Shown here: positions 8,527-18,864 of the stretch, piece after piece | Position numbering within the stretch: position 1 is the first letter of the stretch | How the letters are laid out: the number at the start of each line of letters is the position of its first letter | Assembly: GCA_947475825.1 (NCBI GenBank) | Contig: CANJMS010000016.1 | Location: 1 to 36,048 of the forward strand | Reading direction: 5' to 3' | From: Nitrosomonadales bacterium | Lineage (GTDB): Bacteria; Pseudomonadota; Gammaproteobacteria; Burkholderiales; Gallionellaceae | DNA: 36,048 bases | Notes under the pieces: generated by a model | Told to the model about the DNA's origin: nothing | The model's database searches: none | What the model saw: only the letters and a program-made list of their open reading frames with translations | Translations under genes and position numbers: made by a program

Positions 8527-8588
8527 CTAATTTACTTCAGCCCCAAATAATTTTATACAATTGCACACAGCAACATATCTCATGTTTT

Positions 8589-9515
8589 TTAAACCGCTGC
8601 TTGCAAAGTCTTGGGCAGCGGAAACACCACATTTTCCTGAATGCCATCCAGCTCTCTCACATTACCAGCACCCAGCTCCTGCAACCTAGCTATCACATCC
8701 TGCACCAACACCTCCGGCGCAGACGCACCTGCTGTGATACCGATGTTTAATTTTCCAATGAGCCACTCAGTCTTAATTTCTTCAGCATTATCGACCAAAT
8801 AAGCTGGTATATTCATGTTAAATGCTACCTCGCGTAAGCGGTTGGAATTAGAGCTGCTGGGCGAACCGACGACGATTACCACATCGCATTGTTGCGCCAA
8901 CACCTTTACTGCATCCTGACGATTTTGTGTGGCGTAGCAAATATCATCTTTTTTCGGCGCAATGATGCTGGGGAAACGCGCTCGCAATGCTGCAATGATC
9001 GTTACGGTATCATCTATCGATAAAGTAGTTTGTGTCACGAACGCCAGATTTTCGCTGTCTTGCACATCCAGCAACTTGACATCAGCGGGTGACTCGACCA
9101 AATGCATACCCGTGCTTTGCCCCATTGTGCCTTCTACTTCCGGGTGACCAGCATGGCCGATCATGATAATTTCTTTACCTTTATCGCGCAGGCGCGCCAC
9201 TTCGTTATGCACTTTGGTAACCAGTGGGCAGGTCGCGTCAAACAAGGTAAAACCCCGCTCGGCAGCCTCGCGCCGCACTGCTTGCGAAACGCCATGCGCG
9301 CTGAAAATAAGAATACTGCCAGCGGGGACTTCGGCCAAATCTTCGATAAAAACTGCGCCTTTAATGCGAAGATTGTCCACCACAAATTGGTTGTGGACGA
9401 CTTCGTGGCGCACATAGACGGGCGCGCCGTGTATAACCAAAGCGCGCTCCACCATTTCGATGGCGCGGTCTACTCCGGCGCAAAAGCCGCGTGGATTAGC
9501 GAGTAGCAATTCCAT
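8589..9515 (-). CDS. ispH: 4-hydroxy-3-methylbut-2-enyl diphosphate reductase IspH (LytB)
   Basis: Last enzyme of the MEP pathway. This iron-sulfur enzyme reductively dehydroxylates HMBPP to IPP and DMAPP. The three cluster cysteines are visible in [13 protein letters not shown] (C12), LFDATCPLV (about 96) and [11 protein letters not shown] (about 198). The substrate-binding HPEVEGT and SSNSNRL motifs are present. Length 308 aa is standard. It lies ten bases after lspA and is the last gene of the ileS-lspA-ispH run, so translation is probably coupled. Electrons may come from ferredoxin; fdxA is nearby but not in this operon. Confidence 0.97.
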   Translation of the reverse strand: MELLLANPRGFCAGVDRAIEMVERALVIHGAPVYVRHEVVHNQFVVDNLRIKGAVFIEDLAEVPAGSILIFSAHGVSQAVRREAAERGFTLFDATCPLVTKVHNEVARLRDKGKEIIMIGHAGHPEVEGTMGQSTGMHLVESPADVKLLDVQDSENLAFVTQTTLSIDDTVTIIAALRARFPSIIAPKKDDICYATQNRQDAVKVLAQQCDVVIVVGSPSSSNSNRLREVAFNMNIPAYLVDNAEEIKTEWLIGKLNIGITAGASAPEVLVQDVIARLQELGAGNVRELDGIQENVVFPLPKTLQAAV

Positions 9516-9524
9516 ACATTCTCC

Positions 9525-10028
9525 TCATGATTTCCCAACGCTTGCGGGTGATTTTTTCATCACCCCTTCCCAAATCATCAACACCGCGCCACATGTAATG
9601 GCTGAGTCCGCAACGTTAAAGGCTGGGAAATGGTAAGTATTCCAATAAAAATCCAAGAAGTCCACTACATACCCATACGCAACGCGATCAATTAAATTTC
9701 CCAGTGCGCCACCCAGTATCAGGGTGAGTGCAATACAAAATAATTTTTCGTTTTTGTGTTGATGCAGCAGCCACGTAATCCAAATAGAAGCAACCACCGC
9801 GATCACGCTAAAAAACCAGCGTTGCCAGCCGCCTGCGCTACTGAGAAAGCTAAATGCTGCGCCACTATTATGAACCAACACCAGATTAAAAAATTGCGTG
9901 ACCGCCACACTTTCGCCGTATAAAAAATGCTTGCTGATCCAGATTTTACTGATCTGATCCAGCACGATAATCAGCACTGCCCACAGTAACCTGCCGCGCA
10001 AATGATTCCAACGATTCAAATTAAGCAT
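9525..10028 (-). CDS. lspA: Lipoprotein signal peptidase LspA (signal peptidase II)
   Basis: Inner-membrane aspartic protease that cleaves prolipoprotein signal peptides before the acylated Cys. Four membrane helices are apparent. The catalytic Asp motifs are [10 protein letters not shown] and VVDFLDFYW. The track ORF begins at 10061 (178 aa), but the ATG at 10026-10028 ([10 protein letters not shown]...) gives 167 aa, the usual size, and overlaps the ileS stop by eight bases, as is typical of coupled genes. The M48 lipoprotein at 2826 would be one of its substrates. Confidence 0.95.
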   Translation of the reverse strand: MLNLNRWNHLRGRLLWAVLIIVLDQISKIWISKHFLYGESVAVTQFFNLVLVHNSGAAFSFLSSAGGWQRWFFSVIAVVASIWITWLLHQHKNEKLFCIALTLILGGALGNLIDRVAYGYVVDFLDFYWNTYHFPAFNVADSAITCGAVLMIWEGVMKKSPASVGKS

Positions 10029-12813
10029 AACGACGCTGCTCGTTTTCACCCATAGAAGCATTGGATAAAGTATCTACACAACGGCGGCAAATCGTAGCGT
10101 GCTGAACATCACGCCCCACATCGGCTCGATAATGCCAGCACCGCTCACACTTGTCATGGGTGCTGGGTATCACCACAATCTTTTGCTCGGCTGCGCTGGC
10201 GACTGCATGCACGGTGGCACGCGAGGTAATCATTACATAACGCAAATCATCGCCCAGCCGAGTTAATAATTTGAAATCCTCGCCCGCTGCATAAATATCA
10301 ACCTCGGCTGCCAAAGCCTGTCCGATCAGCCCGGCAACGCGCACTTCTTCAATATGCTTGTTGACCTTGGCACGCCAAGCTTCGATGTTTAACCAACCCT
10401 GAATTTCTGCACTATCCAGTCCGGCATCCGGCAAGGAATGCCATTCTCCAACAAACACACTGTCGTCTTCTTTGCCGCATAACACCTGCCACGCTTCTTC
10501 TGCGGTAAAGCTCAATATCGGCGCGATCAAACGCACGAGACTATGGGCGATGTGATGCAGCACATTTTGTGCGGAGCGTCGCGCAATTGAATGTGCGCCA
10601 GCGGTATAGAGACGATCCTTCAACACATCCAGATAAAAGCCGCCCAGATATTCCGAACAGAAAGTCTGTAATTTTTGCACCACTAGATGAAACTGATAAT
10701 CCGTGTAATCTTGTTGCACTTCGTTCTGCAATTGCGCCATTCGCGCCAGCGCGTAACGATCAATTTCTAACCAATCCACGACAGGTATCGCATCGCGCTG
10801 TACATCAAAATCTGCGGTATTCGCCAGCAAAAAACGCAGCGTGTTGCGGATGCGGCGATAGCTTTCCACCACGCGCTTAAGAATTTCATCGGAGATGGTC
10901 ATCTCGCCGGAATAATCAGTCGATGCTACCCACAGACGCAAAATATCGGCTCCCAGCGTGTCGAAAATTTTCTGCGGCGCGATGACATTACCTTTGGATT
11001 TGGACATTTTATGACCATGACCATCGACCACAAAACCATGTGTGAGCAAGGCATCGTAAGGCGCACGACCATTGATGGCACAGCTTGTTAAGAGCGAAGA
11101 TTGAAACCAACCGCGATGTTGGTCCGAACCTTCCAGATACAAATCAGCAGGAAATTTTAGTTCAGCGTTATGCCGCAACACAGAGGCGTGGGTCGTGCCA
11201 GAATCAAACCACACGTCCAGGGTATGGGTTAATTTCTTATATTGCGCGGCATCCGCACCCATAAATTCTGCAATATCCAGACTAAACCAGGCTTCAATTC
11301 CTTGCTGCTCAACTAGCTTCGCGACCCGCTCTAGCAATGCAGGCGTATCGGGATGTAGCCTGCCCCATTCTTTGTCCACAAAAAATGGCATCGGCACCCC
11401 CCAACTGCGCTGGCGCGACACACACCAATCGGGACGACTTTTGATCATCGCCTCGAGACGGGCGCGTCCCCATGATGGGTAAAACTGGGTGTCACTGACT
11501 GCTTGATCTGCCAGATCGCGCAACCCGCCACCCATTCCTATAAACCATTGAGGCGTGGATCGAAAAATAATCGGGGTTTTATGTCGCCAGCAATGTGGAT
11601 AGCTGTGTTTTATTTCTTCAAGGTGCAATAAATGGCCGCTATTTTTAAGCGCGTCCACCACCACATCATTCGCCTTCCACACAAATAAACCGCCGACCAA
11701 TTCGGTACTGGCAATAAATTTCCCATCGTCTGCAACCGGGTTATGCGTGGACAAACTATATTTTCGCCCGACCACATAATCATCCAAACCGTGCGCTGGA
11801 GCCGTGTGTACCAAGCCCGTACCCGCCTCCAAGGTTACGTGCTCGCCACAAATAACAGGCACAGTGCGCTGGTAAAAGGGATGTTGCAGCAGCAATCCTT
11901 GCAGCGCTACGCCATCGCATGAGGCTGCGATGCCATTGCCATTATCATTACTGCCTGCCAATTGATAGCGGGATAAACATGCACTTACCAGATCAAACGC
12001 TAATATCAAATATCCTTTTTCAGTTTTAATCAGGTCATAGCGCAACTCAGGATGCACACATACCGCTTGATTGGCGGGCAGCGTCCACGGCGTAGTCGTC
12101 CAGATCACCGCATACACTTGGGCATTTTTTGCTAACGACATGCCAAAAATTTTGCCCACTGCTTGTATGTCCTGCACCTCAAAACCAACGTCGATCGCCG
12201 ATGAAATTTTATCTTCATGCTCTACCTCGGCCTCGGCCAGTGCAGACCGACAGTCCAGACACCAATTGACCGGCTTCTGCCCTTCATACAAATAGCCGCG
12301 TTCATGAATCTTGCCCAAGGCGCGAATAATATTCGCCTCGGTTTGATAATTCATCGTGAGATAGGGATGCTCCCAATCACCGAGCACACCCAGGCGGATA
12401 AAATCTTTCTTCTGGCGCTCAACTTGCTCGGCAGCATAAGCGCGACACAGCTTGCGAAATTCTGCAGGTGCTATATTTTTACCATGCGTTTTTTCAACCT
12501 GATGCTCGATCGGCAAACCGTGACAATCCCAACCCGGCACATAAGGTGCATCAAAACCCGCCAGGGTTTTATTTTTAACGATCATGTCTTTTAATATTTT
12601 ATTGACCGCATGGCCGATATGAATATCACCGTTGGCGTAGGGCGGGCCGTCGTGCAAAATAAATTTTGTGCGCCCGGCACTGGCTGCGCGAATTTTTTGA
12701 TAGCGTTGCTGCGCCTGCCAAACGGCCAGCATTTGCGGCTCGCGGCGGGCAAGATCGCCGCGCATGGGGAACGGTGTGTCGGGTAAATTTAGTGTGATTT
12801 TGTAGTCGGTCAT
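10021..12813 (-). CDS. ileS: Isoleucyl-tRNA synthetase
   Basis: A 930-residue class I aminoacyl-tRNA synthetase that charges tRNA-Ile and edits Val. The HIGH signature appears as [15 protein letters not shown] near residue 60 and KMSKS as [11 protein letters not shown] near 600. The CP1 editing domain lies between, the anticodon-binding domain follows, and the C-terminal zinc finger [12 protein letters not shown]...CRRC is at about 893-915. Length and domains are those of the bacterial ileS1 type. It sits between ribF (23 bp upstream) and lspA (8-bp overlap), the classic proteobacterial order. Confidence 0.98.
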   Translation of the reverse strand: MTDYKITLNLPDTPFPMRGDLARREPQMLAVWQAQQRYQKIRAASAGRTKFILHDGPPYANGDIHIGHAVNKILKDMIVKNKTLAGFDAPYVPGWDCHGLPIEHQVEKTHGKNIAPAEFRKLCRAYAAEQVERQKKDFIRLGVLGDWEHPYLTMNYQTEANIIRALGKIHERGYLYEGQKPVNWCLDCRSALAEAEVEHEDKISSAIDVGFEVQDIQAVGKIFGMSLAKNAQVYAVIWTTTPWTLPANQAVCVHPELRYDLIKTEKGYLILAFDLVSACLSRYQLAGSNDNGNGIAASCDGVALQGLLLQHPFYQRTVPVICGEHVTLEAGTGLVHTAPAHGLDDYVVGRKYSLSTHNPVADDGKFIASTELVGGLFVWKANDVVVDALKNSGHLLHLEEIKHSYPHCWRHKTPIIFRSTPQWFIGMGGGLRDLADQAVSDTQFYPSWGRARLEAMIKSRPDWCVSRQRSWGVPMPFFVDKEWGRLHPDTPALLERVAKLVEQQGIEAWFSLDIAEFMGADAAQYKKLTHTLDVWFDSGTTHASVLRHNAELKFPADLYLEGSDQHRGWFQSSLLTSCAINGRAPYDALLTHGFVVDGHGHKMSKSKGNVIAPQKIFDTLGADILRLWVASTDYSGEMTISDEILKRVVESYRRIRNTLRFLLANTADFDVQRDAIPVVDWLEIDRYALARMAQLQNEVQQDYTDYQFHLVVQKLQTFCSEYLGGFYLDVLKDRLYTAGAHSIARRSAQNVLHHIAHSLVRLIAPILSFTAEEAWQVLCGKEDDSVFVGEWHSLPDAGLDSAEIQGWLNIEAWRAKVNKHIEEVRVAGLIGQALAAEVDIYAAGEDFKLLTRLGDDLRYVMITSRATVHAVASAAEQKIVVIPSTHDKCERCWHYRADVGRDVQHATICRRCVDTLSNASMGENEQRRYA

Positions 12814-12836
12814 TTTGGATAATCAATCATGTCGTA

Positions 12837-13796
12837 TTACTGGTCATTTGTGGTAAGCCAGTGTTTTGCATCTTGCACATCCTGTGCAATTTGCCGAGTC
12901 AAACTTTCCAGGTTTGGATATTTTTCTTCATCGCGTAATTTGTGCAAAAAATCCACACGCAAATGTTTGTTATAAATTTCATTGAAAAAATTAAAGATAT
13001 GCACTTCCAACACAGGCTTGCCATTTTTGCTAACCGTGGGTCGCACGCCGAGGCTGGCCACACCTTGCATAGACGGCATGTCATCGCCCGTCACACGCAC
13101 CACAAAAATTCCGGTAAGTGGCGGGAAATTATGTTTCAACTGAATGTTAGCAGTGGGGAAGCCCAGTTTTTTACCCACGCCATCACCATGCACCACTCGT
13201 CCGCTCATGCTATAGGCACGCCCTAGAAAATGATTCGCTGCCAGCAAATCTCCCGCCGCCAAGGCTGCTCGAACGGCTGTACTGGAAACTCGTACATCGT
13301 TTCGAAGCACGCTTGACATAGCTTGCACGGTCACGCCATATTCAGCGGACATCTTATTCATCAATGCAAAATCTCCTGCACGTTTTCTGCCAAAGCGGAA
13401 ATCATCGCCCACCAGAATAAACTTTGCAGCTAATTTTTGGCATATCGCCTGCATAAAATCCTGCGCTGACATTTGTGCGAAACGCGCATTAAAACGACAT
13501 ACATATACTTGATCAATCCCAAGCTCTGCAAAAAATTCCAGCTTTTCACGCATACTGGTCAACCGTGCAGGTGCTTGCTGTGGCATGAAAAATTCGCGTG
13601 GATGCGGCTCAAACGTTAATACCGCAGTGGGGAGGCCGCGAGATTTCGCTGCCTCGCTTAATTGATTTAACAGTGCTTGATGCCCCAGATGCACCCCATC
13701 AAAATTACCGATGGTCAGTGCGACAGCTTGTCTGACAAACTCAGGGTCGGAAGAACCTGATCTTGTTGAATACAATCCACGAAAAATCAACATCAA
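12837..13796 (-). CDS. ribF: Bifunctional riboflavin kinase / FAD synthetase RibF
   Basis: A 319-residue enzyme that phosphorylates riboflavin to FMN and adenylates FMN to FAD. The N-terminal nucleotidyltransferase domain shows TIGNFDGVHLGHQ (about 28-40), FEPHPREFF and GDDFRFGRKRAGD. The C-terminal kinase domain shows GRVVHGDGVGKKLGFPTAN. Length is normal. Two adjacent Met codons at the N-terminus leave a one-residue ambiguity. It is 15 bp from dxs upstream and 23 bp from ileS downstream, placing it in the same long operon. Confidence 0.96.
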   Translation of the reverse strand: MMLIFRGLYSTRSGSSDPEFVRQAVALTIGNFDGVHLGHQALLNQLSEAAKSRGLPTAVLTFEPHPREFFMPQQAPARLTSMREKLEFFAELGIDQVYVCRFNARFAQMSAQDFMQAICQKLAAKFILVGDDFRFGRKRAGDFALMNKMSAEYGVTVQAMSSVLRNDVRVSSTAVRAALAAGDLLAANHFLGRAYSMSGRVVHGDGVGKKLGFPTANIQLKHNFPPLTGIFVVRVTGDDMPSMQGVASLGVRPTVSKNGKPVLEVHIFNFFNEIYNKHLRVDFLHKLRDEEKYPNLESLTRQIAQDVQDAKHWLTTNDQ

Positions 13797-13811
13797 TAGT
13801 GGTCACAGTTT

Positions 13812-15767
13812 TTAAGTTGACGCGGTTTTAAATTTGCTTTTCGTCTGATTTTTCTGACGTATAGATGTTGCAATGCCCGTAGCATCCAGACCACAGGCAG
13901 CCAACATTTTAGCGGGATCGCCTTGCTCTAAAAATTTATCCGGCAAGCCAAGTTGCAAGAGTGTGTTGTGCAGTTCATGTTGTTGCAAACATTTTGCTAC
14001 CGCACTACCCGCGCCACCCTGAACGGTATTTTCTTCTACCGTGACGAATAGTTCATGCTCTTGTGCTAATTGCAAAATCAGTTCTGCATCTAAAGGTTTT
14101 ACGAAACGCATATTGACCACAGTTATATTTAATGAATCAGCCGCGTCCAGCTCTTCCGCAGCCAGTAGGGCGGGTGCAAGCATCGAGCCGAAGGCCAGAA
14201 TCGCCACCTCTTTTCCCTTGCGTCGAATTTCGCCTCGGCCTATGGGCAATACCTGCATTTCCTTAACAGGCACAACCCCTGGACCCGTTCCGCGTGGGTA
14301 GCGCACTGCCGTGGGTGAGTTCATTTGCATGGCGGTATAGAGCATTTGGCGGCACTCATTTTCATCCGACGGGGTCATGACAGTCATGTTGGGTATGCAG
14401 CGTAAGAAGCTTAAATCAAAGCTGCCCGCGTGCGTTGCACCATCCGCGCCCACTAATCCGCCACGATCTATTGCCAGCAATACTGGTAAATTTTGTATGG
14501 CGATATCGTGTATGAGTTGATCGTAAGCGCGTTGTAGAAACGTGGAATAAATGGCCACCACAGGTTTCATGCCTTCACAGGCCAGCCCTGCGGCAAAGGT
14601 CAACGCATGTTGCTCGGCGATGCCCACATCAAAATATCTATCCGGGAAACGCCGCGCATATTCCACCATGCCCGAGCCTTCGCACATCGCGGGCGTAATC
14701 CCCACCACACGTTGATCTTGCTCAGCCATGTCGCACAACCATGCACCAAAAACTTGTGTATAGCTGGGCTTGGATTCGTTATCGGATTTGGCAACGATGC
14801 CTTGCGCGGGATCAAATTTTCCTACACCGTGATAGAGCAGGCAGTCTGCTTCAGCTTGGGCATAGCCTTTACCTTTTTGCGTGACCACATGCAAAAACTG
14901 CGGCCCTTCCAATTCACGAATATTGCTTAAAGTGGTGACGAGGGTGTCGAGATCGTGCCCGTCAATCGGGCCAATATAGTTGAAGCCAAATTCTTCAAAC
15001 AAGGTGCCCGGCGTGATCATGCCTTTAACATGTTCTTCCGCACGTTTGGCAAATTCCAGTACTGGCGGAATATTCTTCAACATTTTTTCACTGTTGCGCC
15101 GCATGACCGAATAAAATCGGCCTGACAATAATTTCGCCAGATAATTATTCAGCGCACCGACCGGACGTGAAATCGACATGTCGTTGTCGTTTAACACCAC
15201 CAACAAATTGGTCGACATCGCACCCGCATTATTCAAAGCCTCAAACGCCATGCCGCCGCTCATCGCACCATCGCCGATAATCGCCACGGAACGCTGGTTG
15301 CTGCCGCTCAAATGAGCCGCCACTGCCATGCCCAATGCCGCTGAAATAGAGGTGCTGGAATGCGCCGTGCCAAATGCGTCATAGACACTTTCTTCGCGCT
15401 TGGGGAAACCCGATATGCCGCCCGCCATGCGGAGCGTCTTCATCGCTTCGCGCCGTCCGGTCAAAATTTTATGTGCGTAAGTTTGATGTCCCACATCCCA
15501 CACCAGCTTGTCGTGCGGCGTGTTAAATATATAGTGCAAGGCGATGGTCAGCTCGATAGTGCCCAGATTAGACGACAAATGCCCGCCAGTTTTACTCACT
15601 GAGTCAATCAGGAAATGGCGTAACTCCTGCGCCAGTTGCGGCAATTGTTTGCGCTCAAGCTGGCGTAATGCATCCGGAGTATCAATTGTTTCGAGCAAAC
15701 TCCATTCTGCAGATCCCAATTCCAGTGATAGCAAATCATGTGAATCTAAATCATGCGCTTTGGACAT
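13812..15767 (-). CDS. dxs: 1-deoxy-D-xylulose-5-phosphate synthase
   Basis: A 651-residue thiamine-diphosphate enzyme. It condenses pyruvate with glyceraldehyde-3-phosphate, the entry and main control step of the MEP isoprenoid pathway; the product also feeds thiamine and pyridoxal synthesis. The ThDP-binding [15 protein letters not shown] motif is at about 158-172, [15 protein letters not shown] in the pyrimidine domain at about 440-454, and the transketolase C domain follows. The start codon overlaps the ispA stop by one base (TTAATG). The last 20 residues are Lys/Thr/Gln-rich and probably disordered. Confidence 0.97.
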   Translation of the reverse strand: MSKAHDLDSHDLLSLELGSAEWSLLETIDTPDALRQLERKQLPQLAQELRHFLIDSVSKTGGHLSSNLGTIELTIALHYIFNTPHDKLVWDVGHQTYAHKILTGRREAMKTLRMAGGISGFPKREESVYDAFGTAHSSTSISAALGMAVAAHLSGSNQRSVAIIGDGAMSGGMAFEALNNAGAMSTNLLVVLNDNDMSISRPVGALNNYLAKLLSGRFYSVMRRNSEKMLKNIPPVLEFAKRAEEHVKGMITPGTLFEEFGFNYIGPIDGHDLDTLVTTLSNIRELEGPQFLHVVTQKGKGYAQAEADCLLYHGVGKFDPAQGIVAKSDNESKPSYTQVFGAWLCDMAEQDQRVVGITPAMCEGSGMVEYARRFPDRYFDVGIAEQHALTFAAGLACEGMKPVVAIYSTFLQRAYDQLIHDIAIQNLPVLLAIDRGGLVGADGATHAGSFDLSFLRCIPNMTVMTPSDENECRQMLYTAMQMNSPTAVRYPRGTGPGVVPVKEMQVLPIGRGEIRRKGKEVAILAFGSMLAPALLAAEELDAADSLNITVVNMRFVKPLDAELILQLAQEHELFVTVEENTVQGGAGSAVAKCLQQHELHNTLLQLGLPDKFLEQGDPAKMLAACGLDATGIATSIRQKNQTKSKFKTAST

Positions 15768-16663
15768 TAAAATTTTCTCGTTAAAATAAAATCGGCTAAT
15801 TGATGCAACCGATGCGCGGGCTGACCAAAATTCGCCAACGTATCTAAAGCCTCAGCATGTAATTCTGAAGCCATTTTTTTGGCAGCTTGCACACCCAACA
15901 AAGTCACGTAAGTGGGTTTATCACGCTGCGCATCTTTACCTGCGGTTTTGCCCAGGGTTGCGGTATCGGCCTCATTATCTAATACATCATCGACTACTTG
16001 AAATGCCAGTCCCACACATTTTCCAAAATGATCCAGATGCTTCAAACTTTCCTCAGTCAACGCACTGCTGCACCGTGCACCCAACATTACCGCTGCGCGA
16101 ATGAGCGCGCCAGTTTTGTGTATGTGCATCAACTCAAGCTCGGGCACACTGAGATTTTTGCCCACGCTATCCAAATCAATCGCCTGCCCGCCTGCCATGC
16201 CGCGTGATCCTGTGGCTACTGCCAGCAACCGTATCATCTGTAACTGCTGCACCGGATTATCATTGAGCGTGTGCTCGGCTAATAATTGAAAGGCCAAACT
16301 TTGCAGCGCGTCGCCCACTAACAGCGCGGTGGCTTCGTCATATTCCACATGGCAAGTAGGTTTCCCGCGCCGCAGCACATCATCATCCATACAAGGCATA
16401 TCGTCATGCACTAAGGAGTAGGCATGTATCAATTCGACCGCTGCCGCCACAATATTCAAGCGTGCTTCATTTGCCTGCGCCAGCTCTCCAGCTGCAAAAG
16501 CCAGCAAGGGGCGCACCCGCTTGCCGCCATCCAGCACACTATAGCGCATGGCGGCGTGCAAGCGTTGCGGTACAGTGTCAGACCGAGGAAGCAATTGGCG
16601 TAATTGAATTTCAAAATGACTTTGATGGGCGCTTACCCATACCTGAAAATCAGCTTCAGCCAT
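15767..16663 (-). CDS. ispA: Farnesyl (or geranyl) diphosphate synthase IspA
   Basis: Short-chain all-trans prenyl diphosphate synthase, joining DMAPP with IPP units to give GPP/FPP. The first aspartate-rich motif is in [12 protein letters not shown], the second in [13 protein letters not shown], and GGKRVRP binds substrate. The track start at 16702 gives 311 aa. The internal ATG at 16661-16663 (MAEADFQVW...) gives 298 aa, the family norm, and overlaps the xseB stop by eight bases, so it is preferred. It is placed directly between xseB and dxs, the conserved proteobacterial trio. Confidence 0.96.
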   Translation of the reverse strand: MAEADFQVWVSAHQSHFEIQLRQLLPRSDTVPQRLHAAMRYSVLDGGKRVRPLLAFAAGELAQANEARLNIVAAAVELIHAYSLVHDDMPCMDDDVLRRGKPTCHVEYDEATALLVGDALQSLAFQLLAEHTLNDNPVQQLQMIRLLAVATGSRGMAGGQAIDLDSVGKNLSVPELELMHIHKTGALIRAAVMLGARCSSALTEESLKHLDHFGKCVGLAFQVVDDVLDNEADTATLGKTAGKDAQRDKPTYVTLLGVQAAKKMASELHAEALDTLANFGQPAHRLHQLADFILTRKF

Positions 16664-16943
16664 TGTTACGCCCGGAGTGACTGTCTTGCCCCGCCATGTC
16701 ACTGGTTTCGTTGGCAGTAAAATTTTTTAGTGCGCCCTCTTCCAAAACCTGAACCTGTTGCTGCACATCCTGTAATCGACCACGGCAAACCTGTAATAGC
16801 TCTGCTCCGCGCTTATAGGCCGCCAGTGAATCTTCCAGCGACAGCTTACCTGTTTCCATATCCGCCACGACCTTTTCCAACTCGTCCAGCGCAGTCTCAA
16901 AATTTAACGTTTTAGAGGATTTTACGGGTGTTTTTCCAGCCAT
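16656..16943 (-). CDS. xseB: Exodeoxyribonuclease VII small subunit XseB
   Basis: A 95-residue helical subunit that binds XseA to form exonuclease VII, which degrades single-stranded DNA from both ends. The signature FETALDELEKVVADME.GKLSLEDSLAAYKRG spans about 15-46. The C-terminal tail (after about 75) is low-complexity Asn/Gly/Ser-rich. It is first in the isoprenoid operon and overlaps ispA. No xseA is in the window. Confidence 0.95.
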   Translation of the reverse strand: MAGKTPVKSSKTLNFETALDELEKVVADMETGKLSLEDSLAAYKRGAELLQVCRGRLQDVQQQVQVLEEGALKNFTANETSDMAGQDSHSGRNNG

Positions 16944-17020
16944 AATTTTGCCACCATTCTGCCCATGCCTTAAAGGATGCCATTCTACCTAAAGCGCATG
17001 AGTTGGGACAGCTTCTATGC

Positions 17021-17170
17021 TATACATAACGACATAAATCTACTACGCGACTCTGGGGCGGGGTCGGGCGGTACTCGCGCTCCTCACATACGGATGTGTA
17101 TGCTCCGGGCACTGCGCTCCGGCCTCCCCCACCTCAAAGCCGCTCGCTACGATTTCTGTTGCTATGTATA
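17021..17170. repeat. 150-bp element with 20-bp imperfect terminal inverted repeats
   Basis: TATACATAACGACATAAATC at 17021 matches the reverse complement of 17151-17170 (TATACATAGCAACAGAAATC) at 17 of 20 positions. The GC-rich interior contains a second hairpin (CACATACGGATGTGTATG). There is no convincing target duplication and no ORF. It may be a decayed MITE or a structured intergenic repeat. Confidence 0.55.
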
Positions 17171-17254
17171 ACGTGATTATGCACATTGTCCCCTTGTGGG
17201 GCAGCGTAAAAATTCGCAGCTTACGCGGGGGGATTTTTACTTGACCATACTTGA

Positions 17255-17395
17255 GGGCATCTCTATAAATTCAAAGTTCTAAGCAAAACGAGGCGCGAAC
17301 AAAAAATGTTGACGCAGCATATGATTGATATGTAAGGAAACATTTTTTGTGAGCAACGAAGTGTTGCGACGAAATTTGGATTTATAGAGGTGTCC
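17255..17395. mobile_element. 141-bp MITE inserted at the thrC stop codon, with TTGA target duplication
   Basis: The left end GGGCATCTCTATAAATTCAAA (17255 on) pairs with the right end, whose reverse complement begins GGACACCTCTATAAATCCAA (from 17395). TTGA flanks both sides (17251-17254 and 17396-17399). Interior arms ACAAAAAATGTT and AACATTTTTTGT extend the hairpin. No ORF is present. The right end lies inside the thrC coding sequence and provides its terminal codons. Confidence 0.85.
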
Positions 17396-18824
17396 TTGAT
17401 ACGTTTGCAGCGATATACTCCTTAAGCTTCTCAACCTTTGCATCCATTATTTCAACCCGCTGCGGCAAGCTTTCAATGCTCTCTAAACCTGCCGGGCGTT
17501 CCGGCTTGCGCTGAAGCGCTTCGATAATCGTTTCTTCAAACTTGGCTGGCAGAGCGGTTTCCAGGCAGATCAGTGGCAAGTCTGGGCGACGTTGTTCCAG
17601 GCCAACCTTCAGTCCATCAGCGGTGTGCGGGTCTATCATGACTTGATATTTTTGCCATGTTTCGCGTATGGTTTTGAAGCGATCCGCATGATTGCTTTTA
17701 CCCGAAGCAAAACCGAACTTCGGTAAATCGTGCCAGCTTGCAGAGTCCCGAATATTAATTGCACCACCGGCCTCGACTTGATTCCAAAATTCGCGCACCT
17801 TGCCAGCATCACGCTTCAGCAGATCAAACATAAAGCGTTCAAAATTAGAAGCCTTGGAAATATCCATCGACGGGCTGCTGGTTGCATAAGTGTGGTCTGT
17901 GCCACGTGGGCGGTATATGCCAGTGCGGAAGAACTCGTCCAGCACATCATTTTCATTCGTCGCCAAAATCAACTGTGCTATCGGCAGACCCATCATGCGC
18001 GCAATATGCCCGGCGCAGATATTGCCGAAATTTCCGGAGGGCACAGAGAACGCGACCTGCTCGTCGTTCGATTGAGTCACCGCGAAATAGCCTTTGAAGT
18101 AGTACACTAGCTGTGCGGACACGCGCGCCCAGTTGATCGAATTAACCGTACCTATTTTGTATTTGGCCTTGAAGGCATGGTCGTTGGACACGGCTTTCAC
18201 CATGTCTTGCGCATCATCGAACATGCCGTTAATGGCGATATTGAAAATATTTTTGTCCTGCAAGGAATACATTTGCGCGCGTTGAAAAGCAGACATTTTG
18301 CCGTTCGGCGACAGCATAAACACGCGAATACCACGCTTGCCGCGCATCGCATATTCGGCGGCGGAACCGGTATCGCCGGAAGTAGCACCCAAAATGTTTA
18401 ATTCATCATGCTGCTTGTCCAACGCGTACTCGAACAAATTACCAATCAACTGCATCGCTATATCTTTGAAAGCCAGCGTCGGGCCGTTAGAGAGTTCGAG
18501 TATGTGTACACCTTTTTCCAAGGTGCGTAACGGCGTGATCTGTGTGAAATCTGAATTGGCGCGACCGTTGCTGTACACCGGAGCGGTGTAGGTTTTGCTG
18601 ATGATGGCTTTGAGATCAGCCGCCGGAATGTCGGTAGCAAACTTGGACAGCACCGCAAACGCAAGATCGGCATAGGACAGCTTGCGCCACGCATTCAGTT
18701 CGACGCTTGTTACCTGCGGATAGTGCTCCGGCAGATATAAGCCGCCATCGGGTGCTAAACCACCCAGCAGAATTTCAGTGAAAGTTTTCTCGGGCGCATT
18801 GCCGCGTGTAGAGATGTATTTCAT
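17382..18824 (-). CDS. thrC: Threonine synthase
   Basis: A 480-residue PLP enzyme converting O-phosphohomoserine to threonine. MKYISTRGNAPEKTFTEILL at the N-terminus and the PLP-lysine segment TLAFKDIAMQL are characteristic, as is ILGATSGDTGSAAEYAMRGK for cofactor phosphate binding. The C-terminus ends ANVSRTPL. RTPL and the stop are encoded by the terminal repeat of the 141-bp MITE. Without the element the frame would read ANVSSMVK then TAA, the same length, so function is probably preserved. Normally it directly follows hom; here an HNH gene intervenes. Confidence 0.97.
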   Translation of the reverse strand: MKYISTRGNAPEKTFTEILLGGLAPDGGLYLPEHYPQVTSVELNAWRKLSYADLAFAVLSKFATDIPAADLKAIISKTYTAPVYSNGRANSDFTQITPLRTLEKGVHILELSNGPTLAFKDIAMQLIGNLFEYALDKQHDELNILGATSGDTGSAAEYAMRGKRGIRVFMLSPNGKMSAFQRAQMYSLQDKNIFNIAINGMFDDAQDMVKAVSNDHAFKAKYKIGTVNSINWARVSAQLVYYFKGYFAVTQSNDEQVAFSVPSGNFGNICAGHIARMMGLPIAQLILATNENDVLDEFFRTGIYRPRGTDHTYATSSPSMDISKASNFERFMFDLLKRDAGKVREFWNQVEAGGAINIRDSASWHDLPKFGFASGKSNHADRFKTIRETWQKYQVMIDPHTADGLKVGLEQRRPDLPLICLETALPAKFEETIIEALQRKPERPAGLESIESLPQRVEIMDAKVEKLKEYIAANVSRTPL

Positions 18825-18864
18825 TCGTTACTCGCTTAATAGTGATTGGACAGCATGTGAAATA

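Noticed and set aside
8101-8550. Overlapping ORFs of 79-120 aa across the ispH-dnaB gap
   Set aside because: They run through the 273-bp MITE and its ends, lack SD sites and show no protein-like pattern.
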